Assembly (NCBI GenBank): GCA_024516155.1
Contig: JAJJXM010000008.1
Location: 744,001-808,000, forward strand
Length of the DNA stretch: 64,000 bases
Origin: Pyronema omphalodes
Lineage: Eukaryota; Ascomycota; Pezizomycetes; Pezizales; Pyronemataceae
Direction: 5' to 3'
The notes below the pieces were generated by a model that was not told the DNA's origin, searched no databases, and saw only the letters and a list, made by a program, of their open reading frames with translations. A program made the translations under genes and the position numbers. Each line of letters starts with the position of its first letter. Within the stretch, counting starts at the first letter, position 1. Below, piece after piece: positions 40,564 through 52,400 of this stretch.

Positions 40564-40862
40564 TGGGGGCGGCCCCAGTAGTGTAGTGGTATAATTCCCT
40601 GCATTGCACAAGAAAGCAACGGGTTCGAATCCCGTGTCGCTCCCACAGGTTTCCTTGGCAAACCAGGGTTTGCCCTCCAAAGGGAGGTTTACCTGGTGCT
40701 CAGGATAAGCATTCACTCTCCGGGGTGAAAGGGTACTTGACGTATGTCAAGGGCGGCCCCGCTTACCTGATAGGTGTAGACAAGCGTTAAAATATTGGGG
40801 AAATGTAATATTAGTATTACGACTGTCATAACCTTACGGTTGCATACAGAAATGAAATTATA
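40564..40862 (+). mobile_element. tRNA-derived SINE with target-site duplication
   Basis: An insertion of about 300 bases bracketed by the direct repeat TATTGGCATTTTTT (40550-40563 and 40863-40876). A 14-base T-rich duplication of this kind is left by LINE-type target-primed retrotransposition. Its 5' part is a tRNA-like head with a polymerase III A box TAGTGTAGTGG (40579-40589) and B box GGTTCGAATCC (40622-40632), 32 bases apart. The T-arm folds (ACGGG/CCCGT), but the anticodon arm does not pair, so this is a tRNA relative and not a working tRNA. The roughly 200-base body is unrelated to tRNA. The six T of the downstream duplication could end a polymerase III transcript. Confidence 0.8.
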
Positions 40863-40928
40863 TATTGGCATTTTTTGATTGTAGATGCCTATGGCTACGC
40901 TAAAAGCGGCTTTTTGACGTGATAAGTC

Positions 40929-41837
40929 CAGAGTTCGGCACGGTCCGCCCGGTCCCGTCCTAGCCGTGGACGGGGCCGAACCGTCACTCGCGGTCCCGTT
41001 CTGTAGTAGGACCAGGACTGGCCGTCCTGGAGGCACCATGGACAGGACGGACCGCGGGTGACCGCGGGTGACCACAAGTAGCGTCACTTCCGATCACTCG
41101 CAACCCGCGGTTTCTTACTACGGCTTATGGTGTTTTCCTTAGATAATTCTGATGCATTGCACGAATCAAAGTCAAACAAAACAAAACTAGACTGATGAAT
41201 AAGAAAGCTCCTTCTCCCCCCACTAAAATCCATCCTTCCCCATCCTTCTCGAATGAAAACGACTCTTCAGAGGAAAGGCAGGGTGTTCTGGTCCTGGTCG
41301 GAATGGGTGTAGAGGACGGCGATGAGAACATTGGTGTAGTCTTGCTCTGTTGGTGATTGCGTGACGTCTGTTGATGTTCGACGTACGCAGCAATGAAAGT
41401 AGAAAATTCTTGCAGGTAGAAGATGGGAAGGTAGAAGATGGAATGTGAAGGATAGAAGAAATAATTATAGCGGGATCGTACTTTACTAAGAAACAAAAAT
41501 AATATCAAGCTACCATAGGCAGTCAAACTATTTCTTGGCGGAGCGTGCACCTGCAGTGGGGTGTAAGAGTTTTACTAAAGTGCAGCATGAAGGGTTCATC
41601 TACTACAGTGCTGAAAACGTCGCTGCTGCGGCCCGTGATGTCTGGCAAATTTGAACCAAACCGCCCCTTACAAACTAGCTCACCCGAGACTCACGGTCCT
41701 GCCGTCACCCGCCGTCCCGTCCGGTCTTTTTGAGACCGGACCACATAGTGGCCGTCCGTCCGAAGTTGTGGACGGGGCCGGACGACCAGTGGGGTCCCGT
41801 CCGGTCTGCCGTCCTGGACGGACCGTGCCGAACTCTG
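40929..41837 (-). mobile_element. Non-autonomous hAT-type element, copy 3
   Basis: A 909-base copy inverted relative to copies 1 and 2. It has the same CAGAGTTCGGCACGG ends and is flanked by a perfect 8-base duplication, GATAAGTC. Its subterminal region, including the small hairpin, matches copy 2 more closely than copy 1. It sits only about 50 bases from the SINE duplication. It contains no transposase. Confidence 0.92.
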
Positions 41838-42291
41838 GATAAGTCTCGGAAAATCAACGTGGCCCTAATTTCTTGTGAATCCGCTTGCACTTTCTTCAAC
41901 TTATCGAGCAGTTTCATACTCCTGAATCCTAATACTACCGAAAGAAATCCCATGCAAGATTCTATGACGGATTGGGAGTTTGCCATTCTGTGTAATAGTG
42001 AGCAGACCTCCCAGTCGTACAAACCAGTTCAAAATGGCGACCAAAACGGACTGTACGGACTGTTGGAATATGAGAACTGTACGACAACCTAGTTTAGTTT
42101 ACTGTCAGTAGTATAAACCAGTTAAACTGCGACAACCAGTAAACTGAATGCAAGGCTTGGCAAACCAGGTGAACTATTTAAAACTGCGAAAACTCGTTTG
42201 TCCAGAGGAACTGGTTTTTGAAGGGTCAATAAATATTATTCAGTGCATACATAACAAAGTTCTATACTAATTTGGTCCTCAGAAACCACAA
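41838..42291. other. Flank of the hAT relic with AACCAGTT motifs
   Basis: No gene. From about 42020 to 42210 the motif AACCAGTT and close variants recur in mixed orientation, and similar motifs reappear at 42630-42760 on the other side of the transposase relic. They look like subterminal repeats of the decayed element described next. Confidence 0.45.
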
Positions 42292-42590
42292 CTAACGCCT
42301 ATGATTGAAGCTCTTGAGCCCCTCAATGGCCTCCAGAGTATCTGCCTGCATTGAATGGCACTCCAATATAATGGTCCGCTTGCATTCGGAAAGCAGCAGC
42401 TCAGGCTCGACAGTCATCGCGGGAACCGAGAGCATGTTTACCGCCATTTCGTAAAGGTTAGGAAACCTGGTAACCAGAAGCTGGTGGATCGAGGGGGGTT
42501 AGATACTGGCAAGCTCGGCCACCGGTGGGTTTAAACGAGGATGAATACATTATTTATTCCTGCATGCACTGGTTCCTGATGCGGTTCAGC
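42292..42590 (-). pseudogene. hAT transposase C-terminal dimerisation domain, degenerate fragment
   Basis: The minus strand reads RFPNLYEMAVNMLSVPAMTV at about 42460-42402, then EPELLLSECKRTI and, after a short gap, LEAIEGLKSF, ending at a stop at 42292. This matches the order and spacing of the hAT family C-terminal dimerisation domain (YPxLxxMAxDxLSIPAMSAEPER, then F/S-x-x-x-R-T-I, then EALxxLK). Upstream the frame is closed by a stop just before LLVTRFPN, and only traces of coding sense remain to about 42590. The rest of the transposase is missing. It is either an internally deleted element or a decayed full copy. Confidence 0.75.
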
Positions 42591-44285
42591 TTGTTTGTAT
42601 TCACCGACTCCGTTTAATCAGTGCACTGTAGTTACCTGGTTTCCAGGGACCCCTCAAAACTGAACCAACTGTGAATCCGGAACACCAAAACTGCACCAAC
42701 TAACTGTGGGTTGTCAGTTCAGTTTACCTGGTTTACGATTTTACCCGGTAAACTGGCTATACGATTTGGAGGTCTGATGATGAGGAAGTTATATTCAGTT
42801 TCCCCAAAATATCATAAAGCTTTATCTATTCCGAGATGCTCTTCTGAGAAACAAACTTTCCGCTGCCACTTTGTTTCGGTGCTATCTATTCGGAGGGATA
42901 TAACATACGCAATTCCCAGTATTGACGCTTTCATGCAAGGAATGGAATTTCCACTGCACTAGGATTTATCCACATTATCCAGCCAGCTTATTGGCCAGCT
43001 TAAGTTCTCCGTATGCATATCAATTCATACCGCTTCATAATACTAATTTCCCTGATGTAAAATCATGGTACTTATCAATCGATGATGTTCCTTATTCTGA
43101 AATGATTCGCATAACGTGTAGCCTGACAGGTCGATCCCATGATATAGCCTTGCCGGATTCACTAGGCTTTCGCTATGCTTGAAGGAAGTCTGTTTGTATG
43201 TACCCGAGAAAAACTACCGAGTGATCCTAACTCTATTTTATACAATGGCAACGCAGCTTCGATGCTCTGTCTTTAAAGAGGGTCTAGATGCAAAAATATG
43301 GCGCAACTATGGTGTGAGAATTGGTGTGGCACTTCATTTGCATCAGACGTCTAATAGGGAGGTTATGCACTCGAGTTCTCATCTGGTATCCACAGCAACA
43401 ATCGGTAAACTGATCTTCAAATATGATGGCTCCATAGTCTATGACGAAATTGAATTTGATAAATCACACTAAGTTTGAATTTGATGGGTTCAGCGTTAGT
43501 GGAAACTTGAGTCAAACGTGAGAATGTAAACAAGGACACTAATTTGATGAACTTCAATCCAAAGCATCGAGGCACCACCACAACAGCTCTGATTCACTGC
43601 ACTCAACCGCATAAAGATCCAGAGGAAGTTCAGCACTTTCAACAATTTGGCACCACACCAGCACCTTCACTTGGTCGAGCCACAGTGCATTCCAGTGCAA
43701 AAACTTCCCTAACAAAGATTATTTATCCGTAATTCCGGTATTTGAGCTAATGAATTAGACGAAGTATAATAATCCTTATATATGAGGCATCATATAACCA
43801 CCGTACGATGGGGAGATGCCTACCTAATCATGCGTAATACACATTCCGATGCGTGTGGAGAAGTGCCTATCTAAGCTTGTATGACTATAGTTTCAACTAC
43901 GGCTCGTCGCTCCGTGCGTGGGAGCCGCACTGGAATTCCGGTGTTACGTGCCGGACACTTTTAGCTGCAATGGATGTGACAGCGCTAAGAAAGCCGAGCC
44001 GAGATGGCGTATCCGCCACAGATTATGCGCAAAAAAAAACCGCGAACCCCGTCACGCCTGCGGCGCAGCATCTGATTTCCAAGCACACATAAGCAACTTT
44101 AGTAACGTCTGGATTCATAAGTTAACGAACGTCAATAGATTATCGAGGCTCGGAAAACGTGCGGATGGCGGAACCTAATTTGAAATTCCCAAGAATTGCA
44201 AATAATTTTGCCAGCTTAGCCCTGGGCTCTCATTTCCGTACGGAAGTACAGAGAATTCAATGGAAATGACCCCATAGTCTCAAGA
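42591..44285. other. Gene-free stretch upstream of the nitroreductase gene
   Basis: Apart from the subterminal-like motifs at 42630-42760, no feature is supported. Open frames of 60-97 codons are motif-free. Confidence 0.5.
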
Positions 44286-44292
44286 TATAAAA
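44286..44292 (+). promoter_or_regulatory. Probable TATA box of the nitroreductase gene
   Basis: TATAAAA, about 98 bases upstream of the ATG at 44384 and followed by a C/A-rich leader. Confidence 0.5.
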
Positions 44293-44383
44293 CCGATTGC
44301 CTCGCTGAACCTCAAGAACTTCAACCCAGCACAGCTCGACCCAAACAGACCAAACCTAGACTACCCTACCACAAATCAACACG

Positions 44384-45091
44384 ATGTCTGCCGCTTTCCT
44401 CGATGCCGTCCGCGCTCGCCGCACCGTTTACGCTCTTGAGGCGAAGTCTCCCATTCCGGACTCCAGAATCATTGAGGTTGTCAACGAGACCATCAAGCAT
44501 GTTCCCAGTAGCTACAACTCCCAGTCCGCCCGCGCTGTCGTCCTCCTCAAGGCTGAGCACGAGAAGCTCTGGGACATCACTACTGAGGTCTTGAAGGCTA
44601 TCGTCCCCGAAGATGCCTTTCCTGCTACCCTTGCAAAGCTCAACGCTTTCAAGTCTGCCTACGGAACCGTCCTTTTCTTTGAGGGTATAGAACTTTGAAT
44701 TGATACTGTTGAACCGCTGTTAATCCGGTGTAGACCAGGACTCCGTCCGTGCCATGCAAGAGGCTTTCCCTCTTTACGCTGACCGCTTCCCTGAGTTCTC
44801 TGCTCACGCCTCTGGAATGCACCAGTTTGTTGCGTGGACTGCTCTTGAGGCTGAGGGCTTCGGTGCCAACCTTCAGGTTAGTATTAATCCTAATCGTGTC
44901 GTTCATGTATTCTGACGGTCCAATAGCACTACAACCCCTTGATCGACGAGAAGGTCGCCGCTCAGTGGAACATCCCCGCCAGCTGGAAGCTTCAGTGCCA
45001 GTTGGTCTTCGGAACCCCTGTCGTCCCTGCTGGCGAGAAGACATTCCGTCCTTTGGAGGAGCGTATCAAGGTCTTCGGTGCCAATGCTTAA
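44384..45091 (+). CDS. Nitroreductase-family flavoprotein (Frm2/Hbn1-like)
   Basis: Three exons, 44384-44684, 44734-44876 and 44927-45091, with 49- and 50-base introns, give 202 residues, the usual size for this family. The N-terminal RRTVYAL has the arginine pair that contacts the FMN phosphate, and SSYNSQSARAVVLL is the second conserved flavin-contacting segment. The sequence ends NIPASWKLQCQLVFGTP...ERIKVFGANA, a pattern typical of fungal Frm2-like proteins. Such enzymes are dimeric NAD(P)H-dependent reductases of nitro-aromatics or quinones and in yeast are linked to lipid signalling and oxidative stress. Codon use is strongly biased toward C-ending codons, suggesting high expression. Both splice joins restore frame exactly. 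Confidence 0.9.
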
Positions 45092-48000
45092 ATCGTCTTT
45101 GGTGCATAGCGGGGTTGTTTTTCTTTCAGATCGATCTTAGTGTTTTTAGCGGGGTATTTTTGGGTTCAAAAATTGTAAATCTGTTTTTTTCTGTGTTAGC
45201 TTTACGGAATAAAATCTGTTTCGCTTGCTATGTGTGTCAATCTTACGGTTCGTTGGGGAGTTCCAGGAGGCTGGTATGTGTCTTTCGTGTCGAAGTTCAA
45301 CAAGCGGAGCGAGGTGGAGCGAGGTACAACAAACTGGAGGGAAGTCGATGTCTTAGAGTCTCTTCAAATTCTCCGGGACCCGTAAAACCATAACCCCCCA
45401 CAATCTTCAACTGCCGTAATACAAAACAGCCATCAGGCCGGTATCGGTAAAACTTCAATTCTCAATAACAACTCGCCAACACTACAAACATTCAGGATTA
45501 ATTCTATTCATTTCATAAGTCCTCTTCAACGCTCATTACAAGGCAAAATCTGGTGGAACTTGTCTTAGCCGACGCCGAATGTCGGCCGGCGGCGATAAGG
45601 GTTCGACATCGATTCGACGAAAACAAAATCAACTTATGCATGCACTTCCCCATCTCTTTTTATGTCGCGCTTTTATCAGGCATAGGTACACGCCTTCATT
45701 CCTTTATTCGGGGTAGATCCCCATGCCACGGTTTTACCTTATGAGCTCAACTTAGACATTGAACCACAATAAACAAGTAATCCAATGCATGGCCATGCAA
45801 GACCGAAACCAGTAGCACAATATACTAATATCAGAATTGCATAGGTCACTAACGAAATACAGCATCAGATGAAGGAACAGAAATGGTTCACCAGATTCTG
45901 ACCCCTATGCAGTTATAGCTATTAGGAATATATCACAGTTCATCACGCGGTAAATAAACGCAGCCTCCCATGTGCCTCATTCCCACGCTTCATGCTTTTT
46001 GCTTATTGTTTGTTCGTTATTCTTACTTATCTTTGGGGGGATGTCACGGGGAGAAGGAGATTGGGTAGCCTCTTTAGGTGGCTTCGGCCACGAGGACAGG
46101 AAAACTGGATTTAGATTCTCGCATAGGCCTTAAAGGCCTCGAATGGTGGATGATTAAAAATCAAAATCAAAACTCCAAATCAAGCCCACGCTTCATGCCC
46201 AGAAATTTGTAGCGGGTCTTCTGATATAATTGCCGTGCGTACTATAGAACTCGGTATAGACTCACCATATTTGTGCTTCAGCGGCGGTGAGACACATGTA
46301 AGCGACCTATCGGGGTGTAGCAATTTGCGGCAACTTCCATTGCAGCTTTAATGCTGGCGCAACGACGTATCCGTGTTATCTTAAAACATAGGTTCCTCTG
46401 TATTTTGTACTGGGCTCCCAGATTATTTATTTGTTTCATTTATTTCCTCATACTCGCATACAGCCGTAATGTTAGCTCTCAGATAATGTCACGGTACAGT
46501 AAAAAGTGACAATACACGACAAGAATACATTGTATTTGGTTTACTTTTAATCACACACAATTCGAGGCCTTTGAGGAGGCCTATGCGGGACAAATTGTAG
46601 AATATATTGGATTATTCACAGGGAAACTCCGTGGAATTTTGAAAACTTCACAAGACCAAATAAAAGAGTATCGCTAGATGCCCACTTGTATCGCTATTTA
46701 TACAGGGTTTGATGATTGATAGAAACAAATATCAGGATAATAAAGAGTTAAGGCTTCTCTTGCGTCATTTTCTTGTGTGAACGTGTGACTACTTGATTCG
46801 AAGTGTGAAAGTTGTTCGTCTTCATTGATTGCGTACTCCTTTCATCAAAATGAACATATTGCAGTTTTTGTTACACACTTTTTACTTATTCGTCGTTGGT
46901 GTATACTGGTAACTGGTTACGGTAGACGCAATTCATTTGAAATATAGAAGAACCTGTTCACAAGGATATCTCGGGACCGGAGGGGCGTTCTCTTGTACGG
47001 AAAATATCCTCATGGGGAAAGACTTGGCGCGAGTGATTGCTTGACATGCAGAACGCTGGTGGATGGGGGGGGGGGGGGGGGAGGGCAAGGTATACGCTTT
47101 TCGATCTCTATACCCTTCTCAAAGTCAAAAGTGCACCTTCAGATGCACCTCTGTATGGAATACTACTGTATGAAGTTTTCATTTTTACAAGTGTATGTTT
47201 ATTTCCCATTTAAAAACCGTCTGGAGTCAGGACCGCATACATTATACCTTATACAGAAGATATTCTTGTAGACAAGATCCTTGCAAATAGATGTTCTGTA
47301 TTCCTTTTAGAATGTCTGTTGTCAAGTTTGGACGCTACCAGAATCGGGATGACCTACCGCAAAGAGGCTCGCCTCCTCTCGAAGCAGCTTGTTAGTCATG
47401 TTGTAAAAATGTATAAAAAGCATCAAAAATTGATGCGTGGTTCAATAAGAAATTTAATTAACGTTGTAGATCTTTGCTCAATTTCATCTACACCTCTGGT
47501 AACGTGTATGTTTCTACCTATGTTGAATGTGGATTGATTGGCGTACTTTTACACAACATGAATATGATTTATTTGGCATGGTTTTGTAATCTCTTAAATT
47601 CATTTTATTAAAACTGTTATGTCCTTTGTTTATTTTTACCGGTGGGTTTAATGAATTCTGCGGGTTTGAGATTACGATTTCAGTTTTCAATTGTTGGGAT
47701 CGGAATTCTTAGCGGTTCAAGTCATTATTTTTTTCGGGAATAGCGGAACGCCGTCAAGCGATGGGGCTCAGTGGCGCGCGTCTACAGCTGAGCCGGCCAC
47801 GCCTTTAACTCGATTGTCCTCCACGTTCCACTTCCACATTCCAAAGAGGCCGAAACGGGCAGTTGAACTTGACAAGACATCGCAGAGCAAATTGGAATAT
47901 GAGGATGGTGGCCATCTCAAGTGAGTATTTGGCTTTTGAACGTTTGTCATAGTCTGATTATAACTTGTTAGAGTGACCCCTTTCGGTAATACGTCAGCTT

Positions 48001-49410
48001 CAAAGATTGAATCAAAGTTTACATTTGAACCTTCGGCAACTTAAAGTATGCACGCCATTAAACCTTCCAACCCTACTTACATAATTGAATCGGCTGTAAT
48101 TATTCGGATAAATGCCCTGCGCGTCCTACTGGTTTGCGGTTATAGCTGTTACGCCAACCAAGAGGCCGCAGATGTATGTACTCTAAGTGTCACGAAGGAG
48201 AGTATGTACCAAGACTGAGCAGCTCAGTTCTCACGATCTGAAATATGTTACGTATCGGTTTGGTGTAGTTGTAAGTGTACATCCTCGAGCTAGGTGCCTG
48301 GTGCAATCCGAATATGCACTATCACCATCCTATTTACTATGATCCGAATGGCTGAACTTAGCATTTAGATTCCATTAAACAATAGGGATACAACGAACAC
48401 ATGTGATCGTCAACTGTTGGCCCTTAATACCTTCGAGCCTCGTCGGCCATATAGATCCGCCCCGCGAGTTCTTGCGGCTCTGTGAGATAAAACTACTGGC
48501 TGCCAGTCTGGTATTAACGAGGCCCAACGGTTACCAAAAAATACACGAGATAACAGTTGGCATTTTCACTCATCGGCTGCAGCTTGGAGAGATATTTTGT
48601 GATATCAGTTGTCCTTGGAACACCCTATGGCGCTATACACAAGTCTGTAAGCGAATACTCCCCAAGTTCGGATAACTATATATTTCTCAGAACTCTCTCA
48701 GTTATTGAATTTTGACAATCTTTTCAAACAAGCCCCTAACAGTTAGTACAGAAACTAGCAGTCCAGATTTTATGGCTTTGTTATATTCCCAATCCTGACA
48801 TTAGCGTTCTCCTTGCAGTGTTACCTCGAGGTTCAAACGTCCAAATCAACTGCTGTGCTTTTACTCTAGCCATGAGTTGTTCAAATACGCTTGTTATTGG
48901 TGTTACCGAGGTTTGGATTAAATGTCTCACTGTGAGACAGCTAGGTAACGCGTGGCAGCTAGTCGTGTAATCCGCTGGATTAGTACGTGCATTGTTGGTT
49001 GGCAATTGTAAAAACCCTATTACAACCTACCAACGGCAAACATCAAAATCTCAATCATTTCAACAGAAGCACATCGCATAATCGACAATAAGTACAGTAT
49101 CTTTTGACAAACAGCCAAAATTAAACGTGCTCCACGTGTGCACGTCACAGCACATTGCACCCCACACAACTCGTGATCCAAATGAGCCTCATTTTTTCAA
49201 GACGGACGCCATTTTGTAGTCTTATCCCTCCGCTTTAAAGAGTCTAACAGAGGTGGCCACCAAAACAACAGGAAGTTTGATTTATTCACGCCTTCGCATA
49301 CTAATTACCTTGGAAAGGTACGAATTACTCACATGTCAGTACAGGATGTCACTACAATGATAGTGCTGACAGACGGTTAGATTTGCGACTCACTAGCGAT
49401 TCATACAACA
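45092..49410. other. Gene-free stretch with poly-G tract
   Basis: Four kilobases without a supportable gene. A run of 17 G lies at 47065-47081. A 77-codon plus-strand frame at 47691-47924 ends beside a GTGAGT donor-like site but has no visible partner exon. Confidence 0.5.
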
Positions 49411-52400
49411 ATGACTTGGGCTTTACAACAATTACGTTTACCTATTGCAACTCCTACTTCGGTACCCCGGATCGATTTTCACTTAAAGATTATAATACTC
49501 TTACTTTTAGTTTTCCTCATCAAGGCCGCACCTATTCCTGTGATAGAACCGGAGACCACCGACTGGGTCGATACTCCCAAAGAACGGGGCACTCTAACAA
49601 TTATATTTTCATGCGGTACAGCATTAGGCCTATGCGTTTGGACGGGAGTCCATTTGAATGTCGATCCCAGTGCCAGTGGAGGATATAAACAATCAACAAT
49701 CGAAACGGTATCCAGGTTACTCGGAAAGTTAGTGTGGGCATTGATTGCGTTATTCGCACCGGATATCGTCTTGACAGTAGCTGTGCACCAATTCCTTGTT
49801 GCGTACGAGTACCAACAAGCGGTTAATAAGTTTGCGGAAGATAGAAATAACAAATCGAGGAAGGAACCAGCCCTGCAAACGAAGACACCTGATGCCAACA
49901 TAAAATGCGGCGACGCCATAGCCCCTCACTCGGAACCCCAAAAGAAGAAGAAAAAGCACATGGAGCCCAAAAAGCAAATGGAGCTGAAAATGGCCTTTTT
50001 TGCAACAATGGGAGGATTTTGTATTGAAGAAATGACTGTTGATGGACCTCGGTGGAAAAGTCTCAAAGTCGACACCCTTCGACGCCTTAGAACGATGGAC
50101 ATTATTCACGACTACCCCCTGTCGGAGATTGACGATAAAAGCAAAGCCAGTGGGATTGCCAAGATACTTGTGTGCTTTCAAACTGGATGGATTTTGTTGC
50201 AATGTTTGGCTAGACATCTAAATGGCTTGCACATCACCATGCTGGAGATGAATACTGCGGTGCACGTTCTTTTTGCAATTGTCATGTATGGTGTGTGGTG
50301 GAGAAAGCCATTTGACGTCGAAAGATCCATTGCAATCGACCGGTATGGCTTATGCGATAATTCAATTACTACAACGTATATCGATAAAGTGCGAAGTATT
50401 TTGGAAGAAGCGGGGGAAAAGATAATTGAACATGCGAAAATTCAGCCTCACAACACTGGAGGAAGCGAAATCCCGTCGAACAATAGGCGTCGCCCAACAG
50501 AATCGACATTGACAACTGTGAACACATCTCAAGTTACGGATCCCCAGATAAATGCGATAAGGGCCGCCGTAACAATTTTCCGAAGCATAGGTGAAGCACC
50601 TGAAGATGCGGGCCGTATGTTTAGAGCCGTTCCTGCAGCCATCAAGGACCACTTTACAAAGAACATTCTTCGAAGTGACATCAAATTGGGGATCTTACAG
50701 AATTATAAGAGCATAAAAGATGTCAATCGTGATGTGTTGGAGGTTGCCTATAAAGAGGCTTTCGATGCTGCAAATGAAACTGCGTTTCGCTTTGCCCGTG
50801 AGAACGTTTTGAAGGCTGCGCATGAGTACCGATCCAAACGTACAAAACACGAGACCGACCAAGATCGCAAGAAGATGTTAGAAGAACTTGGAACAGCACT
50901 CACAGAAGCTTTGCAAAAGACAAGACGTGCTTCATTTCTGGCCGCTTTTCGAGCAGCCCATCCTGCTGCTCTTAAGAGCGAGTCCGAATTTATGGAGGGG
51001 CACAATTTACCTACAGATCGGAACACACCTGATACAAGTGCTGCTCCAGGAATACCGTCCCCCAACTCTTTAACGGGAGCCACTGAACCCGATATCAACC
51101 AACTTGGCCTCAGTGAACCAACCCATAACACTACTGATTTGATCTCTATGTTTTCCACATCCACGCCACAGGCAGAGGCCTTGCAAGGGTTCATAGGGAG
51201 ATCGGCCTCTAGCTCTGTCCCTCGTCAGTCTAGCAGGATTGAAACCGACCCAGTAGCACACGAAGTACCTGTAATTCAACACCAACAGAAACAAAGAAAT
51301 CCTTCATCTTTGCCGGCGGCTTTCAGATCGGCCTGTGCAGCCAGTCGAGCAGCGTCCCGTCATGCGGTTCGCTTAGTTGCTCTTGATGCAGCACTTGGTC
51401 CATCTGGGGCTGCTGATGCTTCCGAAGCAGCTATTTGGAGGTTTATCGGTGACTTCTATCGCAGTCACTTTAATGATAGCTTTCAAGAGTCAGACTTTGC
51501 TGAACTAGTTTCGGAGGCTAAAAAGACAACTGAAAAGACTTTCCGACAGCACTTCGATCGCGCTGCAGCAGACTTTGATACCAACATTGGCGTGACTTCA
51601 GATATCGTCGAGCGTTCAACAGCCACAGGAATCTTCATTGCAGCACAAAAGGCCATAGAGACTGCCAAGAAAACCCCGCCACACGCCGCATGTAGATCCA
51701 ATAGTACAATTCCCAGTATAGTTCCCAGTACAATTGCTGGGATGTCCTGCGGTAAAGCTGCATCCTGTACAATGTCAATGGATGAAACTGTTGCACCACT
51801 ACAGCCGTTGAAACCAACAGAGTCGGCGCAGGAACTTCAGGTTATCGTATCCGGGAAGTCCTTAACATCGCCACCCTCGGATCAAGCCAAAGCCTGTGAG
51901 GCCGCAGAAAATATTCTCTTTAGCAAGGCGTTCCAAAATATTCAGCTGGCTCATGACTCATCGATCTATAATCGTCTTATTTTGTCTCTTAAGACTGCCG
52001 GTACCGTTGTACAGGACCAATTAATGGATGTGCCTGGCCTGTTTACCCCCTCAAAACAACAAAGTCGAAGAATCCGCAAACCTCGTATTACAGACGGAAA
52101 AAAGGCCTTTGGTTTCGCTTGGCGCTATTATCATCGCATCATTTTGTTGTTGTATTCAGGAGTTTTGGGTGTCTTTTATGGGGCTATGCACATGTTAAAA
52201 TGGAACAGCGATTGGTTCCCAACCCCAATTGAACATCTCCTTTGGAAGATTGCTTGCGTTGCAGGTTCAGCTGCGGTTTTACCCATTGGAGTCATGTCAC
52301 TTATTCCCTTTATATCATCTCGTCACAATTACTACCGTATCTTTCTCCTTATCTTGTGTACATGCTTGTGGGTGCTATTTGGTATTGCGAGGTTTTATAT

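Noticed and set aside
40570..40647. Functional tRNA gene
   Set aside because: The A and B boxes and the T-arm are present, but the anticodon stem does not pair (CCCTG against CAAGA) and position 33 is not T. Flanking duplications point to a SINE.
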